From NCBI RefSeq assembly GCF_000381905.1, contig NZ_KB907248.1, positions 124,001-188,000 on the forward strand: a DNA stretch of 64,000 nucleotides. Reading direction: 5' to 3'. Source of the DNA: Paenibacillus fonticola DSM 21315. GTDB lineage: Bacteria > Bacillota > Bacilli > Paenibacillales > Paenibacillaceae. The notes beneath the pieces are model-generated. The model was given only the letters and a program-made list of their open reading frames with translations. It made no database searches and was not told the DNA's origin. A program made the position numbers and the translations under genes. Shown piece after piece: positions 36,586 through 46,241 of the stretch (its first letter is position 1; every line of letters begins with the position of its first letter).

Positions 36586-37707
36586 TTATTCGTTATTGTT
36601 GCGAGAACGATTGCGGAGGAATGTTGGGATATCCAGCTGGTCACCGCTCGGCTGATTCCCGAAAGGTCTTAAAGCGGAAGCGGAACGGCTATCTTGGGAA
36701 TCGGCTGCCCCTGTTCCTGTCCCTGGCTTACGAATCGAAGCTGCGGAATAGGATTTATGTTCGAACCCGGTAGCAATGACCGTCACTTTAATCTCTTCCT
36801 TCAAATTCTCATCGATAATCGCACCGAAGATCATATTCACTTCCGGATCAGAAGCAGAAATAACAATCTCGGCCGCTTCATTCACTTCATACAGGGACAG
36901 ATTTGATCCGCCTGTAATGTTCATTATAACACCGCGTGCTCCCTCGATGGAAGTTTCAAGCAGCGGACTCATAATAGCTTTACGCGCCGCTTCTGCTGCG
37001 CGGTTCTCGCCTGTTGCTTCGCCAATCCCCATCAAAGCGGAGCCGCGCTCCGTCATAATGGTCTTCACGTCGGCAAAGTCAAGATTGATAAGGCCCGGAA
37101 CTTGAATCAGATCGGAAATGCCTTGAACGGCCTGACGCAGTACATTGTCGGCTTCGCGGAATGCTTCCAGCATCGGCGTCTTCTTATCTACGATTTCAAG
37201 AAGGCGGTCGTTCGGAATAACGATTAATGTATCCACCTTCTCCTTCAGAGCCTCGATGCCCAGCTCGGCATGGGAGGAACGCTTGCGGCCTTCAAATGTG
37301 AATGGACGCGTAACAACCCCCACAGTCAATGCTCCGCATTCTTTGGCAATTTCCGCAATGACCGGGGCTGCCCCCGTACCGGTGCCGCCTCCCATCCCGG
37401 CTGTGACAAATACCATGTCTGCGCCCTTCAGCGTATTGGCAATCAAATCGCGCGACTCTTCAGCCGCCTTCTTCCCTACGTCCGGGTTGGCTCCCGCTCC
37501 AAGTCCCCGCGTCAATTTATCCCCAATTTGCAGCTTATGCTCGGACTTGGCTAAATGCAAAGCTTGAGCATCGGTATTCACCGTAATGAATTCGACGCCC
37601 AGCACTCCGTTCTCGATCATTCTGTTCACAGCGTTACTGCCCCCACCGCCAACACCAATGACTTTTATTTGAGCCAAACTCTCCATTTCAAAATCAAATT
37701 CCAACAT
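36586..37707 (-). CDS. ftsZ: Cell division GTPase FtsZ
   Basis: A 373-residue tubulin homologue forming the Z ring. The GTP-binding motif is [19 protein letters not shown], preceded by [14 protein letters not shown]. The T7 loop is [13 protein letters not shown]. The C-terminal peptide DIPTFLRNR binds FtsA, SepF and others. The ATG at 37707 ([18 protein letters not shown]) is preferred over the upstream in-frame start, with GGGGGAG upstream. It lies 50 bases after ftsA. Confidence 0.97.
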   Translation of the reverse strand: MLEFDFEMESLAQIKVIGVGGGGSNAVNRMIENGVLGVEFITVNTDAQALHLAKSEHKLQIGDKLTRGLGAGANPDVGKKAAEESRDLIANTLKGADMVFVTAGMGGGTGTGAAPVIAEIAKECGALTVGVVTRPFTFEGRKRSSHAELGIEALKEKVDTLIVIPNDRLLEIVDKKTPMLEAFREADNVLRQAVQGISDLIQVPGLINLDFADVKTIMTERGSALMGIGEATGENRAAEAARKAIMSPLLETSIEGARGVIMNITGGSNLSLYEVNEAAEIVISASDPEVNMIFGAIIDENLKEEIKVTVIATGFEHKSYSAASIRKPGTGTGAADSQDSRSASALRPFGNQPSGDQLDIPTFLRNRSRNNNE

Positions 37708-37757
37708 ACTCTTCCATCTCCCCCTCATTGTGCATGGATGGCCCGTCCATCTTCAAG

Positions 37758-39011
37758 TTATATGAATTCACTGAATAAGTTCTTAAGACGTTCCATAATC
37801 CCTGGTTTGCCTGAGCTTTCCTGGGTACTTACCGGCTTATTCCGATTAGCTGGCTTCTTAGCACTGTTACCGGCATTTCGGACGCGGATATTTTTGATGA
37901 CTTTGTACAATATGCCGACGCCTCCCGTATAACCGGGATCACGGACACCAATATAATCCGGTACAGCAACCCGCACGGAAGCGGCCAGTTCCTCCTGTGC
38001 AACCTTGAGAAGTCCCGGCATCGATACGGTTCCTCCCGTAAGTATATAACCTCCGGGCAACTCATTGTAACCGAGCCGTTTTACTTCCTGCCGAATCATT
38101 TGAAATATTTCCTGCACCCGAGGCTCGGCAATAGCCGCCAAATCCTCCTGGGTAAATTCCTTCTCCACATTGCTTCCAATTCTCGTCACCTTAAAAGTGA
38201 CATCTCCCGCCGAATCCTCGATAGAGGCGCAGCCGTATTTAAGCTTTACCTTCTCAGCTTGATCGGTCAGAGTACGAAGGCCATAAGCAATGTCATTCGT
38301 TATAAATTCTCCCCCTATCGGTAACGTAGATGTCGCAATAATTGCGCCGCTTTCGAACACTGCGATTGTGGTCGATCCTGCGCCGATATCCACCAGCACG
38401 GAGCCCATCGTCTTCTCATCCTTGGATAAGGCAAGCTGACCCGCTCCTAATGACAGCAATACCAGGTCCCTTACTCTAAGTCCAGACTTCTCAACGCATC
38501 GAAGCAAATTATGTATTGCCGTCTTAGCGCCTGTAACAATCGTTGCCTCGACTTCCAAGCGGACTCCGATCATGCCGCGGGGATCTTGAATTCCTTCAAG
38601 GCCATCCACCACGTATTGCTTAGCAACCACATCGATAATTTCCCGCTCCGGAGGCAGTGCGATAACTTCCGCTGCCTTCAATACCCGGTCGATATCCTCT
38701 TCACCGATTTCACGGTCTTCATTTTGTACGGCTACAACCCCGTGGCTCGTCTGGAGTCCAATATGATTTCCCGAAATGCCGACATATACTTCCGATATTT
38801 GAATTCCTACCATCCGCTCCGCATGTTCGACTGCACTGCGGATCGATTGAACGGTTTGGTCAATATCTACAATCGCACCTTTGCGAATTCCTTCCGAGTC
38901 GGCAGATCCAACCCCAATAATATTAAAGGTTCCATTACTAATTTCCCCAATAATAGCACGAACTTTGGATGTACCGATGTCCAAACTAACAATGATGTCA
39001 TTGTTGCTCAA
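37758..39011 (-). CDS. ftsA: Cell division actin-like protein FtsA
   Basis: A 417-residue actin-fold ATPase that anchors FtsZ to the membrane. Phosphate-1 motif IVSLDIGTSKVRAIIGE, adenosine motif GGYILTGGTVSMPG, and the C-terminal amphipathic helix GIMERLKNLFSEFI are all seen. The start is a TTG at 39011 with AGGAGG nine bases upstream; the ATG at 39035 sits on top of that ribosome site and is rejected. A 257-base gap precedes it, where Bacillus carries ylxW, ylxX and sbp. Confidence 0.96.
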   Translation of the reverse strand: MSNNDIIVSLDIGTSKVRAIIGEISNGTFNIIGVGSADSEGIRKGAIVDIDQTVQSIRSAVEHAERMVGIQISEVYVGISGNHIGLQTSHGVVAVQNEDREIGEEDIDRVLKAAEVIALPPEREIIDVVAKQYVVDGLEGIQDPRGMIGVRLEVEATIVTGAKTAIHNLLRCVEKSGLRVRDLVLLSLGAGQLALSKDEKTMGSVLVDIGAGSTTIAVFESGAIIATSTLPIGGEFITNDIAYGLRTLTDQAEKVKLKYGCASIEDSAGDVTFKVTRIGSNVEKEFTQEDLAAIAEPRVQEIFQMIRQEVKRLGYNELPGGYILTGGTVSMPGLLKVAQEELAASVRVAVPDYIGVRDPGYTGGVGILYKVIKNIRVRNAGNSAKKPANRNKPVSTQESSGKPGIMERLKNLFSEFI

Positions 39012-39268
39012 GCTCTGGCACCTCCTATTTCCCATTCAAAATTATAAATACGAATTTAAAAATGCACTCTCTACATATTCTCCGCCGTTTGACCTTTCCC
39101 TCTTTTTTCTACAATATTTTTGAATTCCATCTTTTGCATAAAAATAGGATAAAGGTAACGATAGAATAGGTTAACGGGCACGAGGCACAAATAACTTACC
39201 CCGTAAAAAAACTGCAAAAAAAAGCAGGTGGAAAAACTAGCCCATAAAATGTATTTTAACATTGTTTT

Positions 39269-40024
39269 TCACTCGTGAGTAGTATCATTTTGCTCATCCT
39301 GTGGTACATAAGGCACATATGAATCTACCTCCAGCATCGTGAGCATTCCCGGATCCTGGGACTGAAGAATGGAATTCATATATTCCAGCTTCCTCGAAAG
39401 CAAGGAAATCGCCGTCACCACTTCGAATTTGGAGCCTGTATACATTTTTACCCGGTCTGGATAGGACAGGGTAGGTGAAGGTACTATTTCTGATATATCG
39501 GAAGTCAAGTCTTCCGGCATTTGCGCCAGTACCTCACACAGCTTGGCCAAATTTGGATCATCCGTCTTCCATCCGGTCAAAATCGGCTTTGCGATCGGCA
39601 TCGTTCCGGGACTCAGGCTAATTTTCGTACCGTTGGCCAGCAAGCCCTTCACCCCATCATCCACGGTCAGCTCATAAGCTGCCAGCGGAAATTCCTTAAT
39701 CCGGATTGTAATGCTTCCGGGAAAAGCCTTGTGCACCTCCGCTTCCTCAATGGACGGCACTTTCGTCATCCGCTTACTGATCTTCTCCGAGCTTGTTCCA
39801 AAAAAGGGAGCGCCAATGTTCAACCCGCTAATTTGCAAGAGCTCTTCGTCTGTCGTATATGTGTTGCCATCAAACGCAATGCTGGAAATTTTACTTAACG
39901 AGGAACGAAAAAAAAGTACGGCAAACAACGTCAGAAACAATAAAATTAATATGCCTACAATTTTTCCATTCGTTTTCTTCTTCGGTTTCGGCTGCTTCAA
40001 CACCGGCACTTTGGCTTTTGACAT
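39269..40024 (-). CDS. divIB: Cell division protein DivIB/FtsQ
   Basis: A 251-residue bitopic membrane protein. A Lys/Pro-rich cytoplasmic tail (LKQPKPKKKTNGK) precedes one membrane segment (about 26-45) and a POTRA domain (SSIAFDGNTYTTDEELLQIS, VEEAEVHKAFPGSITIRIKE-like strands) with a beta domain. It joins FtsL and DivIC at the divisome. CCGGAGAAATGTT before ATG 40024 fixes the start. The 39012-39268 gap after it contains a T-rich, Phe-coding stretch that I do not regard as a gene. Confidence 0.92.
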   Translation of the reverse strand: MSKAKVPVLKQPKPKKKTNGKIVGILILLFLTLFAVLFFRSSLSKISSIAFDGNTYTTDEELLQISGLNIGAPFFGTSSEKISKRMTKVPSIEEAEVHKAFPGSITIRIKEFPLAAYELTVDDGVKGLLANGTKISLSPGTMPIAKPILTGWKTDDPNLAKLCEVLAQMPEDLTSDISEIVPSPTLSYPDRVKMYTGSKFEVVTAISLLSRKLEYMNSILQSQDPGMLTMLEVDSYVPYVPQDEQNDTTHE

Positions 40025-40113
40025 AACATTTCTCCGGACATTATTGTAGTATACAAAGCCTTTATCCCCTCCGCCGGAGGGGATATTGATCAAGGCTCCA
40101 TCATTAAGCTAGC

Positions 40114-41394
40114 TCAAGCTAAATCCAGCTGTTTCAACACGGGAGCATCGCGGCTAACGACGCCGCCTAATCGCTGAAACATCACTTCGATCCGGTCATA
40201 ACCCCGGTCAATATGATATACCCGCTCAACGATACTCTTGCCTTGCGCCGCCAGCCCGGCAATCACCAGTGCGGCACCGGCCCGCAAATCCGTTGCTTCC
40301 ACAGTAGCCCCGTACAGTCTCGGCACGCCCCTAATGATTGCTGCATTCATATCTACCGATATATCTGCCCCCATCCGCACCAATTCATCAACATGCTTGA
40401 AGCGGCCTTCGAATACCGTTTCCTTCATCAGGCTGACTCCATCTGCCAAAGACAGCAAAACCATGACCTGAGATTGCAAATCCGTCGGAAACGAAGGATA
40501 AGGAGAAGTCACAATTCGGTCTACAGCCTTTAGCCGGCCTGCATTGCTTACAGTTATTATATCATTGAGAGCACTGATTTGAACACCAGCCCGGCGCAAT
40601 ACATGAAGCAATGACACGAGATGGGCTGGATTGCAGTGCGTCAAAGTAACCGAGCCTCTCGTTGCCGCGGCAGCGATGAGCGCTGTACCTGCCACAATCC
40701 GGTCGGGAATAATTTCATAATCGCACGGGTAAAGTCGCGATACGCCTTGGATCGTAATCGTATCCGTGCCGGCTCCCATAATGCTTGCGCCCATCTCGTT
40801 AAGGAAATTTTGCAAATCCTGTATTTCGGGCTCACGGGCCGCATTCGTAATCACGGTCGTACCTTTCGCCAGAGCCGCTGCCATCATAATATTTTCCGTA
40901 GCCCCGACGCTTGGAAAGTCAAGATGAATGTCGGCCCCGACCAATTGGCCGGCCCTGCACCAAATCTGTTGATGCCGCTCCTCAATGACAGCTCCCAGAG
41001 CCTGCAGTCCCCGCAAGTGCAAATCAATTTTCCGTTCACCGATCGCACACCCGCCGGGCTGGTAAATGCAAACCTCTTTGAATCTCGCAAGCAGCGGTCC
41101 CATAAGAAAAATAGAAGATCGCATTTGACTCATCAAATCTTCCGGCACATGGCTGGAGTTAGCACTGCTGGCGTCGATCATCACGGTATCGCCCTGATGA
41201 TCCGCTTTGCAGCCCAAACGGCTTAAAATGCCCAGCATAACATCAATATCCAGCAACCGGGGAACATTGCGAAGCTGCACCGCGCCTTCGGACAGCAAGC
41301 TAGCAGCCAGAATAGGCAGTGCGGCATTTTTCGCTCCATGGATACGAATGGTTCCTGAGAGGGGTCTCCCGCCTTCAATCACCAATTTGTCCAA
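40114..41394 (-). CDS. murA: UDP-N-acetylglucosamine 1-carboxyvinyltransferase
   Basis: A 426-residue enzyme transferring enolpyruvate to UDP-GlcNAc, the first committed peptidoglycan step. The N-terminal KNAALPILAASLL and active-site Cys loop PGGCAIGERKIDLH are conserved, the Cys being the fosfomycin target. The start is a TTG at 41394 preceded by GGAGGTGATACA. It lies between murB and divIB, a location not seen in B. subtilis, and about 17 bases after murB. Many Firmicutes carry a second MurA elsewhere. Confidence 0.95.
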   Translation of the reverse strand: MDKLVIEGGRPLSGTIRIHGAKNAALPILAASLLSEGAVQLRNVPRLLDIDVMLGILSRLGCKADHQGDTVMIDASSANSSHVPEDLMSQMRSSIFLMGPLLARFKEVCIYQPGGCAIGERKIDLHLRGLQALGAVIEERHQQIWCRAGQLVGADIHLDFPSVGATENIMMAAALAKGTTVITNAAREPEIQDLQNFLNEMGASIMGAGTDTITIQGVSRLYPCDYEIIPDRIVAGTALIAAAATRGSVTLTHCNPAHLVSLLHVLRRAGVQISALNDIITVSNAGRLKAVDRIVTSPYPSFPTDLQSQVMVLLSLADGVSLMKETVFEGRFKHVDELVRMGADISVDMNAAIIRGVPRLYGATVEATDLRAGAALVIAGLAAQGKSIVERVYHIDRGYDRIEVMFQRLGGVVSRDAPVLKQLDLA

Positions 41395-41410
41395 TGTATC
41401 ACCTCCGAGT

Positions 41411-42316
41411 TTACCGTTCACCCACGAAATAAACCTCCGGCACCAGAGCGGTTTCAAATTTCGAAGCGATGGTGTCTTGGATTAGCTCCATGAGCGCAAG
41501 AACGTCCTCTGCTGTCGCTTGCCCCGTATTGACAATGAAATTGGCATGCAGCTCGGATACTTGAGCTCCGCCTATACTGCGCCCTTTAAGTCCTGCCGCT
41601 TCAATCAGCCTGGCCGCGTGATCTCCTGACGGATTACGGAACACACTACCCGCGCAGGGCTGCTGCAGCGGCTGGGTTTTGCGGCGGCGATCTTTGTAGG
41701 ATGCCATGGCAGCAGCAATTTCCAAGCGGTCTCCCTCCTGCAGTGTGAAGATGGCGTTTGCTACGACGCCCCGGCTTCCATGCAAAATGGAATGGCGGTA
41801 TGCAAAATCCATATCCTGCGCATTGTAAGTTACCAACTCACCGGTCTCCAGAACAATTTCAGCGGATTTAAATATGCGTGACACATCAGACCCGTGAGCG
41901 CCGGCATTCATATATACGGCTCCACCGACGGTTCCTGGAATGCCTCCAGCAAATTCCAGTCCGCTCAAGCCCTCTTTGCCCGCCATAATGCTCAATCTTA
42001 CAATCGAGGCGCCTCCCCCCGCTTCAACCTCGGTTCCCCGGAATCGGATTTGCTCCAATTCCCTGCCTAATTTGATCACCGCGCCGCGAATGCCCTTATC
42101 GGATACGAGCATGTTAGAGCCCTTGCCAACCATTAACCAAGGGATTTGCTCTTCATAGAGCTGGCGGATCAGATTGGCCAGCTGTTGTATGTTCTCTGGG
42201 ACGATCAGAGCGTCGGCAGGGCCTCCTATTTTCCAAGTCGTATACTTTGACATCGACTCATTGGGCAACACCTTGCCAACTTCCAGTTCTAACAATTTTG
42301 ATATCCACTGCTGCAT
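41411..42316 (-). CDS. murB: UDP-N-acetylenolpyruvoylglucosamine reductase
   Basis: A 301-residue FAD enzyme (type II) that reduces the MurA product to UDP-MurNAc. FAD-binding motifs are TTWKIGGPADALIVP, LVGKGSNML-like MVGKGSNMLVSDKG and GIPGTVGGAVYMNAGAHG. The catalytic Ser is in CAGSVFRNP and the Glu near the end in LVPEVYFVGE. The ATG follows AGGAGGGATTTTCCG. The 223-base gap to murG may hold a mother-cell promoter. Confidence 0.95.
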   Translation of the reverse strand: MQQWISKLLELEVGKVLPNESMSKYTTWKIGGPADALIVPENIQQLANLIRQLYEEQIPWLMVGKGSNMLVSDKGIRGAVIKLGRELEQIRFRGTEVEAGGGASIVRLSIMAGKEGLSGLEFAGGIPGTVGGAVYMNAGAHGSDVSRIFKSAEIVLETGELVTYNAQDMDFAYRHSILHGSRGVVANAIFTLQEGDRLEIAAAMASYKDRRRKTQPLQQPCAGSVFRNPSGDHAARLIEAAGLKGRSIGGAQVSELHANFIVNTGQATAEDVLALMELIQDTIASKFETALVPEVYFVGER

Positions 42317-42485
42317 CGGAAAATCCCTCCTTGACTAACATGCCGAATCCCTTCCGGCACCAGGCCTTCCGATAATCGGTTAATCCGTATAAATTTCACC
42401 GGCTGCGTGGGTGTACAGGGAACAGGTTCTCGATGAAATCGCTCTTCCTTCCTGGTCCCCGCTTGGATTGTCACGATTTATAAAG

Positions 42486-42513
42486 TATCTTATGCCTCCG
42501 GCAGTAAGATGGT
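42486..42513 (-). promoter_or_regulatory. Possible SigK-like promoter upstream of murB
   Basis: On the minus strand CATAAGATA (42486-42494) fits the SigK -10 consensus CATAnnnTA, with AC 17 bases upstream (42512-42513). The motif is short and could be chance. It is noted because it sits in the only sizeable gap inside the mur genes and would allow murB-murA transcription in the mother cell. Confidence 0.3.
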
Positions 42514-42539
42514 GACAAAGGCCCAGCTCCGGTGTATTA

Positions 42540-43658
42540 CTAGCGTGTACTTTGGTTCCGGACAAGCCGGCGCATTTCCTCTACGATTAAATGAGCCGCT
42601 TCCGGCTTGCCAAGCCGTTTGGACGCCCTGGACATCGACTCATGTACCAAGGATTCCGTCATAATGCGCTTGATGGCAGAGAACAGCGAATTCCCCGTTA
42701 ATTCAGGCTCGAGAATGACTTCGGCCGCTCCGGCCATTTCTAGTGATCTCGCATTTTTCTCCTGATGATTATTCGTTACGTTGGGAGACGGGATTAATAT
42801 AGATGGGATTCCAAGGGAGGTCATCTCGGCCAAAAAAGACGCTCCAGCCCTGTTCACGATTAAAGAAGTACAGGCGAGCACCTCAGGCATGTTATGCACA
42901 TAGGGCAGTATTCGCAAGTTGTCAGGCATATTTCCAAGCTTCGACGCCACGGCCGCTTTTGTATTTTCATAATATTGTTCGCCGGTAACATAAATGAAAT
43001 CGATATGTTCCAGCTTGTCTACAAATGGAGCCATGCCGACCATAGCTTCGTTAATCGCCTTTGCCCCACGGCTGCCCCCTACGATAAGAACAATTGTTCT
43101 TCCGGAGGGAAGACCGAGCGAAGCATAGCCGTTATTTTTATCCGCTTCAAATACGGTTGTCGCCCGCGGATTGCCGGTATACAGTATTTTCTTCGCGGCG
43201 GGAAAGGCGGGTCCTGAGCCTTCGAAGCTGACCGCCACCGTCGATACATATTTGCTTAAAAAGCGGTTCGTCAACCCCGGTACAGCGTTCTGCTCATGAA
43301 TGATGCTGGGGATGCCAAGTTTGGCCGCCGCATACACTACCGGACCGCAGACATAACCGCCGGTCCCTATTACCACATCCGGTTTGAATTCTCGCAGCAG
43401 CCGCTTGGAAGTACGCACCCCTTTCATAAAACGAACGATCGTTTTAACGTTATCAAATGACAGACTCCGGCGAAAGCCGGTAATATCTATAGCTTCAAAT
43501 GGAATATTCTCTTTGGGAACCAGAGTGCTCTCCAGTCCCCGCTGTCCACCAATATATAAAAATTCGGACTCCGGATATTCCGCACCGCATTGTTTGGCGA
43601 TCGCAAGAGCGGGATAAATGTGCCCTCCCGTTCCGCCGCCGCTAAGCACGACGCGCAT
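42540..43658 (-). CDS. murG: UDP-GlcNAc:lipid I N-acetylglucosaminyltransferase
   Basis: A 372-residue GT-B glycosyltransferase on the inner membrane face that makes lipid II. The N-terminal lipid-binding G-loop is VVLSGGGTGGHIYPALAIA, the second GGSRGAKAIN, and the UDP-GlcNAc motif is SLIVNRAGASFLAEMTSLGI. The ATG follows GCGAGGTGAATAAGTT. It lies seven bases before spoVE's end. Confidence 0.96.
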   Translation of the reverse strand: MRVVLSGGGTGGHIYPALAIAKQCGAEYPESEFLYIGGQRGLESTLVPKENIPFEAIDITGFRRSLSFDNVKTIVRFMKGVRTSKRLLREFKPDVVIGTGGYVCGPVVYAAAKLGIPSIIHEQNAVPGLTNRFLSKYVSTVAVSFEGSGPAFPAAKKILYTGNPRATTVFEADKNNGYASLGLPSGRTIVLIVGGSRGAKAINEAMVGMAPFVDKLEHIDFIYVTGEQYYENTKAAVASKLGNMPDNLRILPYVHNMPEVLACTSLIVNRAGASFLAEMTSLGIPSILIPSPNVTNNHQEKNARSLEMAGAAEVILEPELTGNSLFSAIKRIMTESLVHESMSRASKRLGKPEAAHLIVEEMRRLVRNQSTR

Positions 43659-43665
43659 AACTTAT

Positions 43666-44763
43666 TCACCTCGCATGACGGGATAAATTCAATAAAATTC
43701 CAAGCGCTGTCAGCATTAACGTAAGCGATGAGCCCCCGTAGCTGATCAGCGGCAAAGTAATGCCAGTGACAGGCATGAGACCGATGACGACGCCGATATT
43801 AATAACAACCTGTACAGCTACCATACCGACAATACCGACGGCAAGCAAGCTGCCAAAGCTGTCATCCACTGTCATCGCCACTCTCATGCCCCTCCAAACT
43901 AAAATAAGGAACAGCAGGAGGACAAGTAATCCCCCAATAAAGCCAAGCTCCTCGGACAAAATCGAAAAAATAAAATCCGTTTGCGGCTCCGGAACATAGC
44001 TGTACTTCTGACGGCTCATTCCAAGCCCAAGCCCAGCGAGTCCGCCGGGCCCAATCGCATACAGTGATTGGATGATCTGGTACCCTGCACCAAGCGGATC
44101 GGACCAAGGATCGAGAAAGGCGGTTATCCGCTGCAGCCGGTAAGGCGCCGCTAAAATGAGCCCGGCAAATCCGGCAGCACCTATGGCAGCCAATCCGGTC
44201 AAATGTGAAATTCTCGCACCAGCTGTAAAAATAATGAGCAGCGACGCCCCCATCATAACTGTACCGGTGCCTAGATCCGGCTGCATCATGATCAGGCCGA
44301 ACGCGAGCCCCATTACGCCTAGGGGAGGCAGCAACCCTTTTGAAAATATCGTGATCTTATAATCTTCCTTGCTAAGCCAATGGGAGAGAAAGAGAATCAT
44401 GCCGAGCTTCATAAATTCGGAAGGCTGAATGCCAAAAGAGCTAATGCCAAGCCAGCTTCGCGCGCCGCCGCGAACGACGCCTATTCCAGGAATAAGCACG
44501 ATGACAAGCAGAGCAAAGCAGATAAACAAGCTAATTTTCGCATACTGGCGCAGATGACGGTAATCGAGATTCATCATAAAGAACATTGCTGCCAGGCCTA
44601 GAACAGCAAATAACAGCTGACGCTTCACGAAATAGAAAGAGTCTCCATAGTCATGAAAAGCAAGCACGGAGCCTGCGCTGTATACCATCACAATTCCTAT
44701 AGCCAGCAAAGCCACTATGCTGGCCAGTAACCAGAAATCTGGTGCCTTGCGGTTTTTGTTCAT
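43666..44763 (-). CDS. spoVE: SEDS-family glycosyltransferase SpoVE/FtsW
   Basis: A 365-residue protein with ten membrane segments. The SEDS motifs are GGARSWLGISSFGIQPSEF, QPDLGTG and LPLISYGGSSL. These proteins polymerise lipid II with a partner class B PBP. Position between murD and murG is that of spoVE (cortex synthesis); whether it also serves vegetative division (FtsW) cannot be told. AGAGGTGGCTTCCACG before ATG 44763 fixes the start. Confidence 0.93.
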   Translation of the reverse strand: MNKNRKAPDFWLLASIVALLAIGIVMVYSAGSVLAFHDYGDSFYFVKRQLLFAVLGLAAMFFMMNLDYRHLRQYAKISLFICFALLVIVLIPGIGVVRGGARSWLGISSFGIQPSEFMKLGMILFLSHWLSKEDYKITIFSKGLLPPLGVMGLAFGLIMMQPDLGTGTVMMGASLLIIFTAGARISHLTGLAAIGAAGFAGLILAAPYRLQRITAFLDPWSDPLGAGYQIIQSLYAIGPGGLAGLGLGMSRQKYSYVPEPQTDFIFSILSEELGFIGGLLVLLLFLILVWRGMRVAMTVDDSFGSLLAVGIVGMVAVQVVINIGVVIGLMPVTGITLPLISYGGSSLTLMLTALGILLNLSRHAR

Positions 44764-44812
44764 CGTGGAAGCCACCTCTTAACAATAAGTAGGGGCTTAT
44801 CCACCCCCCTAC

Positions 44813-46237
44813 TTAAAGGGTATGCACCACCTCTTTAAAAATGCGTCCCCGCTCTTCATAGGAAGCAAACATGTCCCAGCTAGCGCAGGCTGGCGAGAGC
44901 AGGACAATGTCTCCCGGCTCAGCCAAACCGGCAGCTTTGAGCGTCGCGGCGCGTAATGTTTCGGCGGCACTGTCTCCAGTATCGACAAGCACAGCCTCAG
45001 ATAGTCCCGCCAGTTCTGCGGCCTTGGCCATTTTCTCCCGCGTCTCTCCCAGGGCAACGACCGCTTTGACCTTGTCCTTAAATACAGGAACCAGTTCCAT
45101 ATAATCGGAACCGCGGTCCAATCCGCCGGCAATAAGCACAATCGGGGAGTTCAGCGCTTCGAGAGCCATCGTTGTCGCTTTGGAGTTCGTCGCCTTTGAA
45201 TTGTTATAGTAGGTTACATTCTCTTTAACGGCGACAAATTCGAGACGATGCTCCACTCCCCGGAACGATCTTAAAGACTCCAGCAGCTGCGCAGGAGCCG
45301 CGCCAGCAGCCAGACAGGCTGCAATAGCTGCCAGGGCATTCTCAACGTTAAAACGGCCCGGCAGACCGATTTCCTCCACACGGATAATCTCGGTAACCAG
45401 CCCTTCGCCATTCCGGTAGACGATGACTCTATCGCATGCATCCAGCTCTTGCGGCAAATACGGCGGCTCAATGTATACCCCTTCTACCGTCAATCGCTCT
45501 GCCGCTGAGAAGGGCAGCACCTTTGCGTTCATGGTTGGGACGAATTCCCGGCATACTGGATCGTCCCAGTTTAGGACGGCGATATCCTCTTTGGTCTGGT
45601 TAGCAAACAGCTTCACTTTAGAAGAAATGTAGTCCTCCATCGTACCGTGATAATCGAGATGCGTCTCGGCCAGGTTGAGCAGAACGCCGATTGACGGGCG
45701 GAACTGCTGCGTTCCCTTCAGTTGGAAGCTGCTCAGTTCGACGACCATCCAATTGTCCTCGCTCGCCGCCTCTGCCGCTTCACAGAGCGGTGTACCGATG
45801 TTGCCGGCGACGAGCGGCTTCAGGCCCGCCGCTTGCAGCATGCTGCCGATCCAGGTCGTTGTCGTCGTTTTTCCGTTGGAGCCCGTAATGCCGATAATTG
45901 GTGCGGCGCATAAATGATAGGCCACCTCGACTTCCGTCACGACATCAATTCCGAGTTCCAATGCCTTGACGACTGGCGCCGCCGTATAAGGAATACCCGG
46001 ATTTTTCACAACCAGTTCTATCCCTTCATGGATCAGCCCTTCCGGATGGCCCCCGCATAGAACAGAAATTCCCAAAGCCTCCAATTCAGAAGCTTCGGGA
46101 CATTGTTCTCTATCCTTCTTGTCATTCACGGTTACGATCGCACCAAGATGATGCAGGGTTTTGGCAACTTGAACGCCGCTCCTCGCCAAACCGAGAACGA
46201 CGATCCGGCGCCCCCGGTATTGTTCTGGATGTTTCAT
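44813..46237 (-). CDS. murD: UDP-MurNAc-L-Ala:D-glutamate ligase
   Basis: A 474-residue Mur ligase. Rossmann N-terminus (RRIVVLGLARSGVQVAKTLH), ATP-binding P-loop GITGSNGKTTTTTWIG, and the central-domain motif NLAETHLDYHGTMEDY are present, followed by the C-terminal domain (NNSKATNSKATTMAL, LLSPACASWDMFASYEERG). It adds D-Glu to the stem peptide. The ATG follows AGGGGTTGTAAAACA, four bases after mraY. Confidence 0.96.
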   Translation of the reverse strand: MKHPEQYRGRRIVVLGLARSGVQVAKTLHHLGAIVTVNDKKDREQCPEASELEALGISVLCGGHPEGLIHEGIELVVKNPGIPYTAAPVVKALELGIDVVTEVEVAYHLCAAPIIGITGSNGKTTTTTWIGSMLQAAGLKPLVAGNIGTPLCEAAEAASEDNWMVVELSSFQLKGTQQFRPSIGVLLNLAETHLDYHGTMEDYISSKVKLFANQTKEDIAVLNWDDPVCREFVPTMNAKVLPFSAAERLTVEGVYIEPPYLPQELDACDRVIVYRNGEGLVTEIIRVEEIGLPGRFNVENALAAIAACLAAGAAPAQLLESLRSFRGVEHRLEFVAVKENVTYYNNSKATNSKATTMALEALNSPIVLIAGGLDRGSDYMELVPVFKDKVKAVVALGETREKMAKAAELAGLSEAVLVDTGDSAAETLRAATLKAAGLAEPGDIVLLSPACASWDMFASYEERGRIFKEVVHTL

Positions 46238-46241
46238 TGTT

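Noticed and set aside
37758-39035. ftsA start at the ATG at 39035
   Set aside because: The ATG lies directly before the AGGAGG ribosome site; the TTG at 39011 is correctly spaced and gives the family N-terminus.
39071-39262. 63-codon minus-strand frame in the divIB-ftsA gap, starting MLKYILWASF
   Set aside because: It is dominated by Phe/Leu from T-rich DNA, has only a weak ribosome site, and overlaps the region where an ftsA promoter is expected.
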